A DNA stretch of 64,000 nucleotides from an uncultured Flavobacteriales bacterium (GCA_913046365.1 CAJWRM010000005.1:1-64000), one strand, 5' to 3'. Numbered from the stretch's first letter, positions 9,199 to 18,807 are shown. The notes: generated by a model from the letters alone, not told the origin. Translations and numbers: made by a program.

Positions 9199-10071
9199 TT
9201 ACCCCAAATAAGACTTGAGAATAACATTTTTAGTGGTGTGCTTCAAACGACGAATTGCTTTTTCTTTAATTTGTCGAACACGTTCTCTGGTTAAGTCAAA
9301 ACGATCACCAATTTCTTCTAAAGAAAGCGGCATTTTGCCTTCTAATCCATAAAACATACTAACAACTTGACTTTCACGTGGCGTTAAGGTCTTTAAAGAT
9401 TGTCTTATGTCACTTCTTAGTGATTCAAGCACCAAGTTAGATTCTGGACTCGGCAAAGAATCTTTACTTCCCATCACATCATACATACTCGATGAAGAAT
9501 CGTCACCTTCCACCAAGGGAGCATCCATCGATATGTGTCTTCCATTTTGAGACAAGGATTGTTTTACTTCTTGAGTTGTGCAATCTAAAATTTCCGCTAA
9601 TTCATCCGCAGATGGGGGACGTTCAAGTTTTTGCTCAAGTTCTGAAAAAGCTCTATTTATTTTATTGATATTTCCGATTTTATTCAAAGGAAGTCGAACA
9701 ATTCTGGCTTGTTCCGCGAGAGCTTGAAGAATAGACTGGCGAATCCACCAAACCGCATAAGAGATAAATTTAAATCCACGCGTCTCATCAAATCTTTCAG
9801 CAGCCTTGATTAAACCCAAATTCCCTTCGTTGATTAAATCTGATAATGTCAAACCTTGATTTTGATATTGTTTAGAGACAGAAACTACAAAACGTAAATT
9901 TGCTTTGGTAAGTCGCTCAAGCGCTTGACGATCTCCCGTTTTTATTCTCTTCGCTAATTCTACCTCCTCGTCCGCAGAAATCAAATCCACTCTACCAATC
10001 TCCTGAAGATACTTATCTAAAGAAGCCGTCTCACGGTTGGTAACCTGTTTTGCAATTTTAAGTTGTCTCAT
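9199..10071 (-). CDS. rpoD: Primary RNA polymerase sigma factor
   Basis: 290 residues, the short group 1 sigma typical of Bacteroidota. Region 1.2 is at the N-terminus ('[20 protein letters not shown]'). Region 2 has '[16 protein letters not shown]', '[20 protein letters not shown]' and '[19 protein letters not shown]' (-10 recognition and melting). Region 3 has '[18 protein letters not shown]', and region 4 ends with the helix-turn-helix '[20 protein letters not shown]'. The long acidic region 1.1 of proteobacterial RpoD is absent. Proteins of this type recognise the TTTG/TAnnTTTG promoters seen in this window. Convergent with priA. Confidence 0.95.
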   Translation of the reverse strand: MRQLKIAKQVTNRETASLDKYLQEIGRVDLISADEEVELAKRIKTGDRQALERLTKANLRFVVSVSKQYQNQGLTLSDLINEGNLGLIKAAERFDETRGFKFISYAVWWIRQSILQALAEQARIVRLPLNKIGNINKINRAFSELEQKLERPPSADELAEILDCTTQEVKQSLSQNGRHISMDAPLVEGDDSSSSMYDVMGSKDSLPSPESNLVLESLRSDIRQSLKTLTPRESQVVSMFYGLEGKMPLSLEEIGDRFDLTRERVRQIKEKAIRRLKHTTKNVILKSYLG

Positions 10072-10188
10072 AGTTTATCGCATTTACACCTAAGACGATA
10101 AAATTTCGCTAAGGTTGGATGTTTTTACTATTTATTTTTAAAAAGGTTCTAAAAAATTGAAAAAAAGTGTTATTGAATTGGATTATTA

Positions 10189-11868
10189 CTATGCTAAAAA
10201 TCCTGAAACTTGCTTCTTGAAAGAATCTCTCAAGTCATCAAAAGACAATGAATCTGTATGTTTTGAGTACCGGTAAGTATCCAAGACAGTAAACAACTGT
10301 CGTATTTCTTCTATCTTTTCCGAATCAATATGATTGGACAACAAAACATATATTTCATTTCTCGACAAGCGAACACTGTCTTGCGAAAGTACATATGAGC
10401 AATATATAAATAGGCATTGCTCCATTAACGCAATAGATTCAATAGTATCAGATGGTCCGATTGCTGCTTCTAATGCGTTTTTTACGTCGATTAACTTTGG
10501 AGGTTTAAACCCTTGTTGTTTTATGCGCTTCGGACCTAACCATTTTTTTGGATTCTTAAAGAAAAAGAGCAACAATAGAAGTAAAACGCTTAAACAAGAA
10601 AGCACATAAGCGTTTTGCCAAAAACCGTCTTTGGAAGGTTTCAGGTTCTTTGAAACAGCTTTCGATTCCGTTTCAACTTCTTTCTGAAGTGCTTCTCGAC
10701 CTTCAGTCGACTTTAATTTTTCACCGAAGGTATTAAGTTCCAAATTTTGCGACTTCAATACCTTGTAGTGCTCGTTCTTCGGATTGAAAAAAGATAACTC
10801 AACAGGTGAAATACGAATGTATCCATCCTGTAATACTCGAATCGGATAAGTATAAATAATATTACCCTTAAAACCTGATTTTGTGAGCTGATAACTATCA
10901 GTTGTTATAGGGTCAGAATATAACTCTAGGCTATTTGGAAGCACTAGCTCGGGCATTCGCATTTGATGTAAGTTTCCTCGACCATTAATTTCTATGGCTA
11001 AAGAAACGATGTCGTTAGCATTGGCGTTGGAATCAGAAAGAGATACTTTTAGTTGAAAATCACCAACTAAGCCGGAAAAATTAAGAGGTTGTTTTTCTCG
11101 AGGTAAATCAAGAACTTCTATCTTTTTAGCCTCAGAACGCACGACATAGCTGCCATAACCTGCTAGAACCATTTCGAAGGGCTGAATTGTTGCTTCACCA
11201 GGTTCATTCAAAAAAATCACATTTTCTTCAAATTGTAATTTAAGGTATTCTTGACCTTCTATTGCTACCCTAATCCAATCCAACTCTTTTGATGCATTCA
11301 TTTTAAACTCGTCGTAATTGACCTCAATTTTATATGGATTATAATTTCTAATACTCGAAAACTCTTTCTTAGAGAAAATACTTGATTGAAGATATACAGG
11401 TTCTCCACGGTATATTTTGAGTTTTGAAGGTTTTGTTTCTGCAAAAATGGCAGGTCTTTTAGTTCTTGGAGCTATATTCTTTTGTTGCTTTTTTTGTGTT
11501 TGATTAGAACCTTTTACAAACACGCTTAGTTTATTAGACTTATACGATTTCTTCTTAGACTTTACCTTTACTGGACCAAAAGTATAGGACCCCGGTTCCA
11601 TAAAGAAACCCGTTAGGGTTTGATGGTAAATTGTGCTACTACTTCCATTGACAATGTTTTGTCGCATACCGCTCATAACATTCATGCCTGACTGAAATTC
11701 AGCTGGGAAATTCAACTCAAAATTGCTCCCTATATTTGAAGACATCTGAACTGTGATATACTCTCCTACTTTAGGCTGAAGGTTTGAAACCTCTAGTAAA
11801 ACATAAGGACTTTGACATAGTGACCAGGAGATCGAAAAGAAAAAAGGTATGTAAAGCAAAACTTTCAT
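10189..11868 (-). CDS. batD: BatD family protein (aerotolerance operon)
   Basis: 559 residues. A signal peptide (residues ~1-18) precedes 'LLEVSNLQPKVGEYITVQM', the usual start of BatD ectodomains. Several beta-sandwich segments follow to ~430. One transmembrane helix (~435-455, Leu/Phe-rich) is followed by a basic cytoplasmic tail of about 110 residues with an alpha-helical domain. BatD is part of the Bat complex, linked to oxygen tolerance in Bacteroides and to stress resistance elsewhere; its biochemistry is unknown. It is the last gene of the operon and starts at the final base of the preceding TPR gene. Confidence 0.88.
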   Translation of the reverse strand: MKVLLYIPFFFSISWSLCQSPYVLLEVSNLQPKVGEYITVQMSSNIGSNFELNFPAEFQSGMNVMSGMRQNIVNGSSSTIYHQTLTGFFMEPGSYTFGPVKVKSKKKSYKSNKLSVFVKGSNQTQKKQQKNIAPRTKRPAIFAETKPSKLKIYRGEPVYLQSSIFSKKEFSSIRNYNPYKIEVNYDEFKMNASKELDWIRVAIEGQEYLKLQFEENVIFLNEPGEATIQPFEMVLAGYGSYVVRSEAKKIEVLDLPREKQPLNFSGLVGDFQLKVSLSDSNANANDIVSLAIEINGRGNLHQMRMPELVLPNSLELYSDPITTDSYQLTKSGFKGNIIYTYPIRVLQDGYIRISPVELSFFNPKNEHYKVLKSQNLELNTFGEKLKSTEGREALQKEVETESKAVSKNLKPSKDGFWQNAYVLSCLSVLLLLLLFFFKNPKKWLGPKRIKQQGFKPPKLIDVKNALEAAIGPSDTIESIALMEQCLFIYCSYVLSQDSVRLSRNEIYVLLSNHIDSEKIEEIRQLFTVLDTYRYSKHTDSLSFDDLRDSFKKQVSGFLA

Positions 11869-12551
11869 TACCAGTCTTTGCCATTTTTGGATGGGGCACC
11901 ATGTTTCTTTTCAATTCTACGCTTTGTTTCTGCCTCTTTTCTCAATAAATCATTTAATATTTTCCGCTTCTGTTCCTCTTCGAAAGAATAAGCTTTCTCT
12001 TGATTTCCAGACTGCTTCTGTTCATTTAATTTGGATTGCGCTTGCTTATCATCTCCCCTATTATCCTCCTGGTTCTTTTGACTTTTAGGATTATTGGATT
12101 GAGATTTTTCTCTTAAAGCTTGGGATAGATTATACTTCAGCTCTTCATCTTCCTGATGAATCTTAATGCCTTCCTTATAAAAATCAATAGCTTGATCTAT
12201 TTTCTTAAGCTGCATGGAAGTATTCCCTAGATTTCGAAGAAGCGCTGCACGTTTAATGTTATTAGATTCAGCTTTAACTGCATTCTGAAAATGCGCTAAT
12301 GCCTTTATGTAATCTTTAGACCGATAGGCTGTCTGGCCAAGTTCTATATCTAATTTGGCTCTTTCATACGCTGACATCTTTACACCATTCTGTAATTTCT
12401 TGGCACGCTCATAGCTCATTAAAGCATTATCATATTCCTTAAATTTATAAAGCTCTTGTGCATTTGATGCAGAATCTGAATACGAATGAACCTGCTGTGA
12501 TAATGAAGTTCCGTAGACTAGGAAGAGACTAAAAAATATAAAGTTTTTCAT
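11868..12551 (-). CDS. batC: TPR protein of the Bat operon (BatC-like)
   Basis: 227 residues with a signal peptide ('NFIFFSLFLVYGTSLS'). Three TPR units are visible at about 30-135 ('AQELYKFKEYDNALMSYERA', 'GQTAYRSKDYIKALAHFQNA', 'LGNTSMQLKKIDQAIDFYKE'). A Gln/Asn/Lys-rich linker (~150-190) and a charged helix follow. A secreted TPR protein directly after batB matches BatC of Bacteroidota Bat operons, where it probably scaffolds the vWA proteins in the periplasm. It abuts batB with no gap. Confidence 0.85.
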   Translation of the reverse strand: MKNFIFFSLFLVYGTSLSQQVHSYSDSASNAQELYKFKEYDNALMSYERAKKLQNGVKMSAYERAKLDIELGQTAYRSKDYIKALAHFQNAVKAESNNIKRAALLRNLGNTSMQLKKIDQAIDFYKEGIKIHQEDEELKYNLSQALREKSQSNNPKSQKNQEDNRGDDKQAQSKLNEQKQSGNQEKAYSFEEEQKRKILNDLLRKEAETKRRIEKKHGAPSKNGKDW

Positions 12552-13637
12552 CTATTTCTTTTTAATTCTAAATGGAATTAATGTATATACAAAGAATGCA
12601 AGCAACGCTATAAACAGAGGAACATGAAAGACCCTCTGTTCAACTTTGAACTTCAAATCTCGTGAATATCCTGTTGAAGCAAGGTTAATTTCTGTTAATA
12701 TTGGATCAGGGTTAGGATAAGTTTCGGTGATATGAAACCAGGGGCCTTTTGTTTGTTCCGAAAGCCTTTTTACCAATGATAGATCTACCTTGGAAAGTAT
12801 AATATTACCCGCAGCGTCTATGCGCATTGACTTTTTATCTGAACGAAGAATAGGACCTCCGGATTCTGTTCCAACTGCAATAGATAATAGCTTTATGTTC
12901 GATAAGCTCAATGAATCAGCAATTGAATTGAGAGATGCCTCATGGTCTTCACCATCGGTAATTAAAAGTATGGAATGTGCAGCTTTCTTTTTTTCAAAAG
13001 AAAGCATAGCTTTCGTTAATGCGCCGCCAACATTTGTTCCTTGATTACTAAAATGACGCGTATTTGCATCAGAAACCATAAGCTTGAACTGCTCATAATC
13101 GCGTGTAAGAGGCAATTGAACAATAGCATTTTGGGCGAAAATACATAAACCTATTCTTTGGCCAGATAACTTATTCACTAATGATTTAAGAAGGTTCCTT
13201 CCTGACGCTAATCGACTTGTATTCTCTATATCCCTAACATCCATAGAACTTGAAAGGTCAAGACACACCATAATATCTCCTGTTTTCAAGGGAACAGCCG
13301 TATCCTCCTCGCCAAAAACAGGATCTGCGATGGCAAAAACGATACCCAAAAAACAAAATTTCAAAGCCAAAAACTTAATAATATGGCGCTGGGGATGATC
13401 TGAACTCCCCTGTGTATAATGATGAGTACATCGCTTTAGGATTGATTGGTGCTCTTTGTAAAGAAAGAAATAAGCAGGAACAAGAAGCAGAAATATATAA
13501 AACACATGCACAAACTGGAAGTGAAGCCCTCGAGTCAAATAATACGCAAGAGTCAAAATCAAAATAATTGACAATAAAATATCAATCAGAAGACCATTTC
13601 TTGCATTCAAAGTATATCTACTTGCGCTCTTACTCAT
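12552..13637 (-). CDS. batB: BatB, membrane-anchored von Willebrand A protein
   Basis: 361 residues from the ATG at 13637 ('MSKSASRYTLNARNGLL'); an upstream TTG-initiated extension would lie inside batA and adds no recognisable sequence. Transmembrane helices are at ~16-36, ~42-60 and ~90-105, and a final one near the C-terminus. The vWA domain between them carries the MIDAS motif DLSSS at 127-131, with further metal-site residues in 'GTNVGGALTKAM' and 'ITDGEDHEAS'. Partner of BatA; the pair probably forms a Mg2+-dependent adhesion module on the periplasmic face. It overlaps the end of batA by 8 bases. Confidence 0.9.
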   Translation of the reverse strand: MSKSASRYTLNARNGLLIDILLSIILILTLAYYLTRGLHFQFVHVFYIFLLLVPAYFFLYKEHQSILKRCTHHYTQGSSDHPQRHIIKFLALKFCFLGIVFAIADPVFGEEDTAVPLKTGDIMVCLDLSSSMDVRDIENTSRLASGRNLLKSLVNKLSGQRIGLCIFAQNAIVQLPLTRDYEQFKLMVSDANTRHFSNQGTNVGGALTKAMLSFEKKKAAHSILLITDGEDHEASLNSIADSLSLSNIKLLSIAVGTESGGPILRSDKKSMRIDAAGNIILSKVDLSLVKRLSEQTKGPWFHITETYPNPDPILTEINLASTGYSRDLKFKVEQRVFHVPLFIALLAFFVYTLIPFRIKKK

Positions 13638-14655
13638 GGCTCTTGAATAAATAAAAATCAACAAAAAGTATAAGACAACCCAATATCAGAATTAAAACTA
13701 AAAGATTGTGAGGCAGAGGAATCCCCGCCTGAATATCAGGCCTATTCTTTATTCTTTTTTTCTCAATCTTATCAATTTCAAATAAGATTTTCTTTAAAGA
13801 TTGAGAGTCAGTAGCACGAAAATATTTTCCGCCAGTAACAGCTGATATCTCTTTAAGGACCTCCTCATCAATTTCAACAGGAGCATTGAAATAACCAAGG
13901 CCAAAGGGAGAAGGATCGGGCATCGGAGCATAGCCATTGGTTCCCACCCCAATTGAATATACCCTAATACTTTCACTTTTGGCCAATAAAGCTGCCTCCA
14001 CAGGATTTAATGTCCCTCGATTATTGGTTCCGTCGGTCAATAAAATGATTGCTTTTGACTCTGTCGTGTCTCCTTTTAACTGTGCAACAGCTGTACCCAA
14101 ACCAACTCCTATTGCGGTTCCGGGAAGCATATCTTGACCATTAGCCCTCTTAAGTTGAGAAAGAAGCAAGGAGTGGTCGATCGTTCTAGGACAAAGCGAA
14201 TACGCTTCACCAGCATAACTTACTAAACCAATTCGATCTCCCTTCCTTTTGCTCACAAATTGTTCAATGACATCTTTTGCTGAACTCAACCTATTTGGTT
14301 TCAAATCCATGGCCTGCATGGATTCAGAGACATCAAGAACAAAAAGCATATCTATACCAACACCATTTATATCCTCATTTTCCTTTTGTTTTTCCCATGT
14401 AAATGGATGGGCCAAAGCAATTACTATAAAAACTACAAAGCATAATTTCAGAGATAAAATGATGCGCCTTAACCAATCTACAGATACAGAAGAAAGGGCA
14501 TGCTGAACAGCGGAAATGTGTGTGAATGTAACACCGAATTTTTTAGATCGTTCTTTGCGAAGAAGAAGTAAAAAAAATATAGGTAAAAGCAATAACAAAT
14601 AAAGCCAATTCGGCACTAAAAAATCATACCCAGTATATCGTACAAATTCAATCAT
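13630..14655 (-). CDS. batA: BatA, membrane-anchored von Willebrand A protein
   Basis: 341 residues. N-terminal membrane segment (~15-32) with the flanking R/K cluster seen in BatA ('LLRKERSKKFG'), a second helix (~68-84), then a vWA domain with MIDAS D108-V-S-E-S112 and 'LLTDGTNNRGTLNP'. The C-terminal helix is at ~315-335. 'DPSPFGLGYFNAPVEIDEEVL' and 'ITGGKYFRATD'-like sequence ('VTGGKYFRATD' here) are typical of BatA. It overlaps the upstream membrane protein gene by 4 bases and batB by 8, so the vWA pair is translationally coupled. Confidence 0.9.
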   Translation of the reverse strand: MIEFVRYTGYDFLVPNWLYLLLLLPIFFLLLLRKERSKKFGVTFTHISAVQHALSSVSVDWLRRIILSLKLCFVVFIVIALAHPFTWEKQKENEDINGVGIDMLFVLDVSESMQAMDLKPNRLSSAKDVIEQFVSKRKGDRIGLVSYAGEAYSLCPRTIDHSLLLSQLKRANGQDMLPGTAIGVGLGTAVAQLKGDTTESKAIILLTDGTNNRGTLNPVEAALLAKSESIRVYSIGVGTNGYAPMPDPSPFGLGYFNAPVEIDEEVLKEISAVTGGKYFRATDSQSLKKILFEIDKIEKKRIKNRPDIQAGIPLPHNLLVLILILGCLILFVDFYLFKSHE

Positions 14656-15596
14656 GCTCTTTGGTCTAAATGAGGTGTGGTATCTTCTAAGACATTTTCT
14701 ATGGTAATTTTTAAAAATTCGATACGTTCGTTTGAAATACTTGAATCAGCAAATTTCACGAAATCAGAAGCTGTGAGTAACTCTCCTATTTTGGTTCGTG
14801 TAGATTCATTTATATCTATTTTTTTAAGTAAAATTTTAGACTGATAAGTAGTCTTGTCTAAGAAAGAGACCTGGAAACGTTCCGTTAAGTAGATTCTCAA
14901 TAGATATGAGAAACGCACAAAATGTTCTTGTAGCTTATGATTAAGCCACAATTCTTCGGAATACAATTGATTAATATCAGATAGCACCCGCTCTTTTAAT
15001 GGCAATACCTGCTCGAACTTTTTTTGGTTTTTTAAAAATCGCTTAGACCAAAAAACAATAGCAATCAAAACCAAGCCAGAAGCTAGAAACAGTAATGTCC
15101 AAAAACGAATATTCGAACCGTCCCCGTTAACTTTCCAACTTGAGAAAGATTCCTTAATATCATACATTTCTATGCCCTCAACTGTATCATAAAATGAAAC
15201 TTTTAAATATACCTTTTGCGATTTTAGAGTCTTGTTTTTGAGTCTGTACTCAAAACCGTCTAAAGAAAGCTCACATGAATCCCATGCCACAACGGTAAAC
15301 TCTCTTTGGCTTAACATTTCATTACTTTGTCTATAGCTAGTGTCTTTTACATCAATTATTTCTAATCCCGTATATACTTTTTGATGTATAGCTGAATTTG
15401 AAGATATATAACTAGCAGGGTAAAATACAGAAGAATCAAGTAATTCTGGAAATACATTTTGATTTTTCAGGGTACAAGTAATTGAGAAAAAATCTCCTAC
15501 CCTAGGTTCTTTATTAGAGACAGCCACCTCAACATAATCCTGACAAAAGGATATAAAGGATAAAACCATGAAAAATATACCTAGCGAATTTTTCAT
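14652..15596 (-). CDS. Membrane protein of the Bat operon with a BatD-like ectodomain
   Basis: 314 residues. Signal peptide ~1-18, then an ectodomain that starts 'YVEVAVSNKEPRVGDFFSI', closely parallel to the start of BatD in the same operon ('LLEVSNLQPKVGEYITV'). Membrane helix ~171-190, then a ~115-residue cytoplasmic helical domain ('HFVRFSYLLRIYLTERFQV', 'LLTASDFVKFADSSIS') of the kind seen in DUF4381-like proteins. I infer a shortened BatD relative that couples the cytoplasmic MoxR/DUF58 pair to the periplasmic vWA proteins. It starts on the last base of the DUF58 stop and overlaps batA by 4 bases. Confidence 0.75.
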   Translation of the reverse strand: MKNSLGIFFMVLSFISFCQDYVEVAVSNKEPRVGDFFSITCTLKNQNVFPELLDSSVFYPASYISSNSAIHQKVYTGLEIIDVKDTSYRQSNEMLSQREFTVVAWDSCELSLDGFEYRLKNKTLKSQKVYLKVSFYDTVEGIEMYDIKESFSSWKVNGDGSNIRFWTLLFLASGLVLIAIVFWSKRFLKNQKKFEQVLPLKERVLSDINQLYSEELWLNHKLQEHFVRFSYLLRIYLTERFQVSFLDKTTYQSKILLKKIDINESTRTKIGELLTASDFVKFADSSISNERIEFLKITIENVLEDTTPHLDQRA

Positions 15597-16459
15597 TACA
15601 TTAATCCATTTAGCTTTTTAAATACATCCACCTCTCCACCGAGCTCCATGTAATGAATATTATTTTTGCGACATTCATCATGCCAATATTGACGAGTTTC
15701 GTGTTCAAGCTCCTTTAATTCAATTCTTTTCTTCCTTGAAAAACCGTTGTACCAACTTTTCTTCCCCGTTTCGGCGTTAATAATTTGATAAAACCCTTTT
15801 AACGGAATATTCGACTCCATTTGATCTCGGACATTTAAGGCATAAACCCTATTCTTTTTCTTAGTTCTTACCAAAGCCTCCTTTTGAAGTTTATTTCTTT
15901 CAAAATGAAAATCACTAAGTACAAAAAGTCTAAAACGCTTCAGTTTCAAGGCACGAAGAAAGCGCAATGGCTCCTGTAGGTCAGAATGAACCGATTCATT
16001 TTTCCATTCAATTAACTGCATAGCAATCATCCAAATATTCTTCATGCCCGATTTAGGCTCAAAATAACGCTCCACCCTATCTGAAAAAAAAAGCACCCCT
16101 ACCTTGTCTTTATTTAATGCACATGAAAATGCAATTGTGGCATAAAGCTCAATCATTATTTCCTTTTTTGATTTTTTACGGCTTCCGAAATCCATAGATT
16201 TTGAAACATCAATCATGAGTATATTAGCTTGTTCTCTTTCCTCTTCAAATACTTTAACATGCGGTCTATTATATCTTGCGGTCACATTCCAGTCAATAAA
16301 TCGAGTTTCGTCTCCAAATTGATATTCACGTACCTCACTGAAGTTCATTCCAAAACCTTTAAAAGAACTTGAGACCTCCCCCAGCCTGTTTTGATGAGTC
16401 AAGCTTTGCGTCTTGAATTGAATCCTACGCACAGAACGTATGAGCTCCTTTAGGTTCAA
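15596..16459 (-). CDS. DUF58 domain protein
   Basis: 287 residues, soluble. DUF58 proteins have a vWA-like fold and nearly always lie beside a MoxR ATPase. The signature 'YQFGDETRFIDWNVTARYNR' (here 'QFGDETRFIDWNVTA') and 'VKVFEEEREQANILMIDVS' are evident, with a DxSxS-like segment 'DVSKSMDFG' as the metal site. It is thought to be a client or adaptor of MoxR in maturation of the Bat complex. It overlaps moxR by 4 bases and the downstream membrane protein gene by 1. Confidence 0.9.
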   Translation of the reverse strand: MNLKELIRSVRRIQFKTQSLTHQNRLGEVSSSFKGFGMNFSEVREYQFGDETRFIDWNVTARYNRPHVKVFEEEREQANILMIDVSKSMDFGSRKKSKKEIMIELYATIAFSCALNKDKVGVLFFSDRVERYFEPKSGMKNIWMIAMQLIEWKNESVHSDLQEPLRFLRALKLKRFRLFVLSDFHFERNKLQKEALVRTKKKNRVYALNVRDQMESNIPLKGFYQIINAETGKKSWYNGFSRKKRIELKELEHETRQYWHDECRKNNIHYMELGGEVDVFKKLNGLM

Positions 16460-17490
16460 GGGACTTCGACGTATTGAATAACTTTTTCTATAATATCTTG
16501 CGCTGAAACGTGGTCCATTTCTGCTTCATATGTCAAGCCTATCCTATGATTAAGCACAGGAGTAGCCATAATTTTCACATCGTCTGGAATCACAAAAGAT
16601 CTTCCCTCCATAAAAGCACGTGCTTTGACTGCACGAGCTAAACCAATACTACCCCTAGGAGAAGCACCGAATAACAAATAAGGTTTCAAAGGTTCAAGTG
16701 CTTTGATGTTTGGTTCACGAGTCTGATGAATGATATCAACAATATACTTTTCAACCTTTTCATCTAAATAAACCTCTTTGACAAGCGCTTTAAGCCGCAG
16801 TACATCTTTTTTAGATAATATTTTTTGAAGTTTGCTAGACGGCTCAGGTTGTATCTGAGATTTAATTATTTCCTGCTCTTCAAGCGCGCTTGGGTAAGCT
16901 ACCTTTACCTTGAGTAAAAATCGGTCCTTTTGGGCCTCAGGAAGTGTATATGTCCCCTCTTGCTCAATAGGATTCTGTGTTGCCATTACAAGAAAGGGCT
17001 CAGGAAGTTGAAAGGTCTCATCACCAATGGTAACTTGCCCCTCCTGCATTGCCTCTAACAATGCACTTTGCACCTTTGCTGGGGCTCTATTGATTTCATC
17101 CGCCAATAAAAAAGAAGAAAAAATAGGACCCTTTCGTACAGTAAAAGCATCTGACTTTTGTTGATAAATCATTGTACCTGTTACATCCGCTGGTAATAAA
17201 TCCGGAGTGAATTGGATTCTACCAAAATCCAAATTCATTGTCTGAGAAAGTGATCTAACGGCCATCGTCTTGGCCAATCCTGGCATTCCTTCAAGCAAAA
17301 CATGTCCCTCTGTCAAAAGCGCAATGAGTAGAGCATCAATCATATCACTCTGACCAATAACAGCCTTACTAACCTCAGTTCTGAGCTGATCCAAAAGCAT
17401 CTTCTCCAAGGCAATGTCAGCATTCAATTTCCTCAAATGTTCGGCTGGATTTGTTTCTTTAGACTTATCCTTTGATTTATCGTCATTCAT
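16456..17490 (-). CDS. MoxR family AAA+ ATPase
   Basis: 344 residues. The N-terminal ~25 residues are charged and variable. Walker A is GMPGLAKT at 68-75, Walker B is in 'LLADEINRAPAKVQSALLEA', sensor/Arg-finger segments are 'ATQNPIEQEGTYTLPEAQ' and 'GASPRGSIGLARA'. MoxR ATPases act as chaperones that insert cofactors or remodel vWA proteins. First gene of the seven-gene operon moxR-DUF58-membrane protein-batA-batB-batC-batD, with all junctions overlapping or abutting. The operon promoter should lie in 17491-17560; GATTTTTG on the minus strand near 17530 is a one-mismatch TAnnTTTG. Confidence 0.94.
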   Translation of the reverse strand: MNDDKSKDKSKETNPAEHLRKLNADIALEKMLLDQLRTEVSKAVIGQSDMIDALLIALLTEGHVLLEGMPGLAKTMAVRSLSQTMNLDFGRIQFTPDLLPADVTGTMIYQQKSDAFTVRKGPIFSSFLLADEINRAPAKVQSALLEAMQEGQVTIGDETFQLPEPFLVMATQNPIEQEGTYTLPEAQKDRFLLKVKVAYPSALEEQEIIKSQIQPEPSSKLQKILSKKDVLRLKALVKEVYLDEKVEKYIVDIIHQTREPNIKALEPLKPYLLFGASPRGSIGLARAVKARAFMEGRSFVIPDDVKIMATPVLNHRIGLTYEAEMDHVSAQDIIEKVIQYVEVP

Positions 17491-17592
17491 AGCAATGGAT
17501 TAAATATTTGATGATTCTTTATTTAAACAAAAATCCGAAACCTTGAATTTTATGAATTGTATTTCATGTTAATTCTTGTTAATCTTGTAGAG

Positions 17593-17964
17593 GTGAATAA
17601 TCGAAGAGAAATAAATTGCCTGGAATGCCAGGAAAAGCTAGTTGGTCGCAGAGACCAAAAATTCTGTTGTGACTACTGTAGAAATACATACAATAATAGA
17701 CAAAATGAAGACGCAAATGCGGTCGTTCGAAAAATCAACAGCATTCTTAGAAAAAACCGAAGAATATTATCCAAATTAAATCCAAATGGAAAAAAAACGG
17801 TTCATCTCATACATCTTGCCGAGCTTGGATTCAATTTTCACTATCACACAAATAGCTACTCCACAAAAAATGGCCACCAATATTTCTTCTGCTATGATAT
17901 GGGATATAGAGCCATTGAAAATCAAGAGTTTTTACTCGTGCACAAACAAGAATATGTTTCTTGA
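17593..17964 (+). CDS. Small zinc-ribbon protein conserved in Bacteroidota
   Basis: About 123 residues from a GTG at 17593; longer forms from the TTG at 17557 or ATG at 17566 would add the hydrophobic stretch 'YFMLILVNLVE', which overlaps promoter-like sequence and is unlikely to be protein. Two CxxC knuckles ('CLECQEK' and 'CCDYCRNTYNNRQ') suggest one bound zinc. A basic middle ('RKNRRILSKLNPNGKKTV') and an aromatic end ('YFFCYDMGYRAIENQEFLLV') follow. I recognise this as a conserved small hypothetical family of Flavobacteriia; no function is known. Nucleic-acid binding is plausible from the charge. Confidence 0.8.
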   Translation: MNNRREINCLECQEKLVGRRDQKFCCDYCRNTYNNRQNEDANAVVRKINSILRKNRRILSKLNPNGKKTVHLIHLAELGFNFHYHTNSYSTKNGHQYFFCYDMGYRAIENQEFLLVHKQEYVS

Positions 17965-17982
17965 TAAAGAAAAATAACAAGC

Positions 17983-18807
17983 ATGGAGCTTAAAAACAAT
18001 ACCTATCATGGTGCCGAAGGAAAAAAGAGTCTAATAGACCTAGAAATACCAAAGCGCTTCAATGGACAGATCATTATCTTTATTCACGGTTTTATGGGAT
18101 TTAAAGATTGGGGAGCGTGGCATTTAGTCCAGCAATTCTTTACAAAAATGGGATATGGTTTTTGCAAATTTAACACCACGCATAATGGAGGCACAATATC
18201 GGATGGTATTGACTTCCCCGATCCAACATCTTTTAGCAGAAATACATATAGCAGAGAAATTGCAGACGTCAAAGCTGTTTTAAAATGGATAGATCAAAAA
18301 GTCGATGTATGGACCGGACATTTCATCGGGCATTCAAAAGGTGGAGCTATTGCACTTATTGCAGGACAAAGTAACCCATTTATTAGTTCAATTTCCACAT
18401 GGGCGTCAATTGCCTCTATTGAAGAACGATTCCCCAAAGAATCCTCACTTGAAGAATGGAAATATAATGGGGTCAGAACAATTAAAAATGGCAGAACGCT
18501 TCAAGATTTACCTCAAAGTATTGAACTATGGAATGATTTTCAGCAAAATAAATCTAATTATGATTTGAAACAGATATGTGAAGCATATCAAAAACCTCTA
18601 TTTATTTGTCATGGTAAAAATGATACCTCTGTCAGTTTAGACAACGGAGAAAGACTTTCCAAATGGTCCAATACGAAGTTAAATCTCATTGAGAATGCTG
18701 ACCATGTCTTTCTCAGCAAGCATCCTTGGCTTGAAGAAACATTACCCCATCCACTTCAGGTATTATGTGAACGAACAGAAAAGTTTATTTCTACTACAGT
18801 TATTTGA
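17983..18807 (+). CDS. Alpha/beta hydrolase
   Basis: 274 residues, cytoplasmic. The fold is shown by the oxyanion motif 'IFIHGFMGFKDWGAW', the nucleophile elbow GHSKG (serine in 'GHSKGGAIALIAG'), the acid strand 'LFICHGKNDTSVSL' (Asp) and the final histidine in 'NADHVFLSKHPW'. A complete Ser-Asp-His triad is therefore present. The substrate is unknown; sequence of this type in Flavobacteriia is often annotated dienelactone hydrolase- or BAAT-like. It follows the zinc-ribbon gene by 18 bases. Confidence 0.85.
   Translation: MELKNNTYHGAEGKKSLIDLEIPKRFNGQIIIFIHGFMGFKDWGAWHLVQQFFTKMGYGFCKFNTTHNGGTISDGIDFPDPTSFSRNTYSREIADVKAVLKWIDQKVDVWTGHFIGHSKGGAIALIAGQSNPFISSISTWASIASIEERFPKESSLEEWKYNGVRTIKNGRTLQDLPQSIELWNDFQQNKSNYDLKQICEAYQKPLFICHGKNDTSVSLDNGERLSKWSNTKLNLIENADHVFLSKHPWLEETLPHPLQVLCERTEKFISTTVI

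Noticed and set aside
17786-17977. 63-codon frame overlapping the zinc-ribbon gene
   Set aside because: The other frame carries the conserved CxxC family; this one has none.
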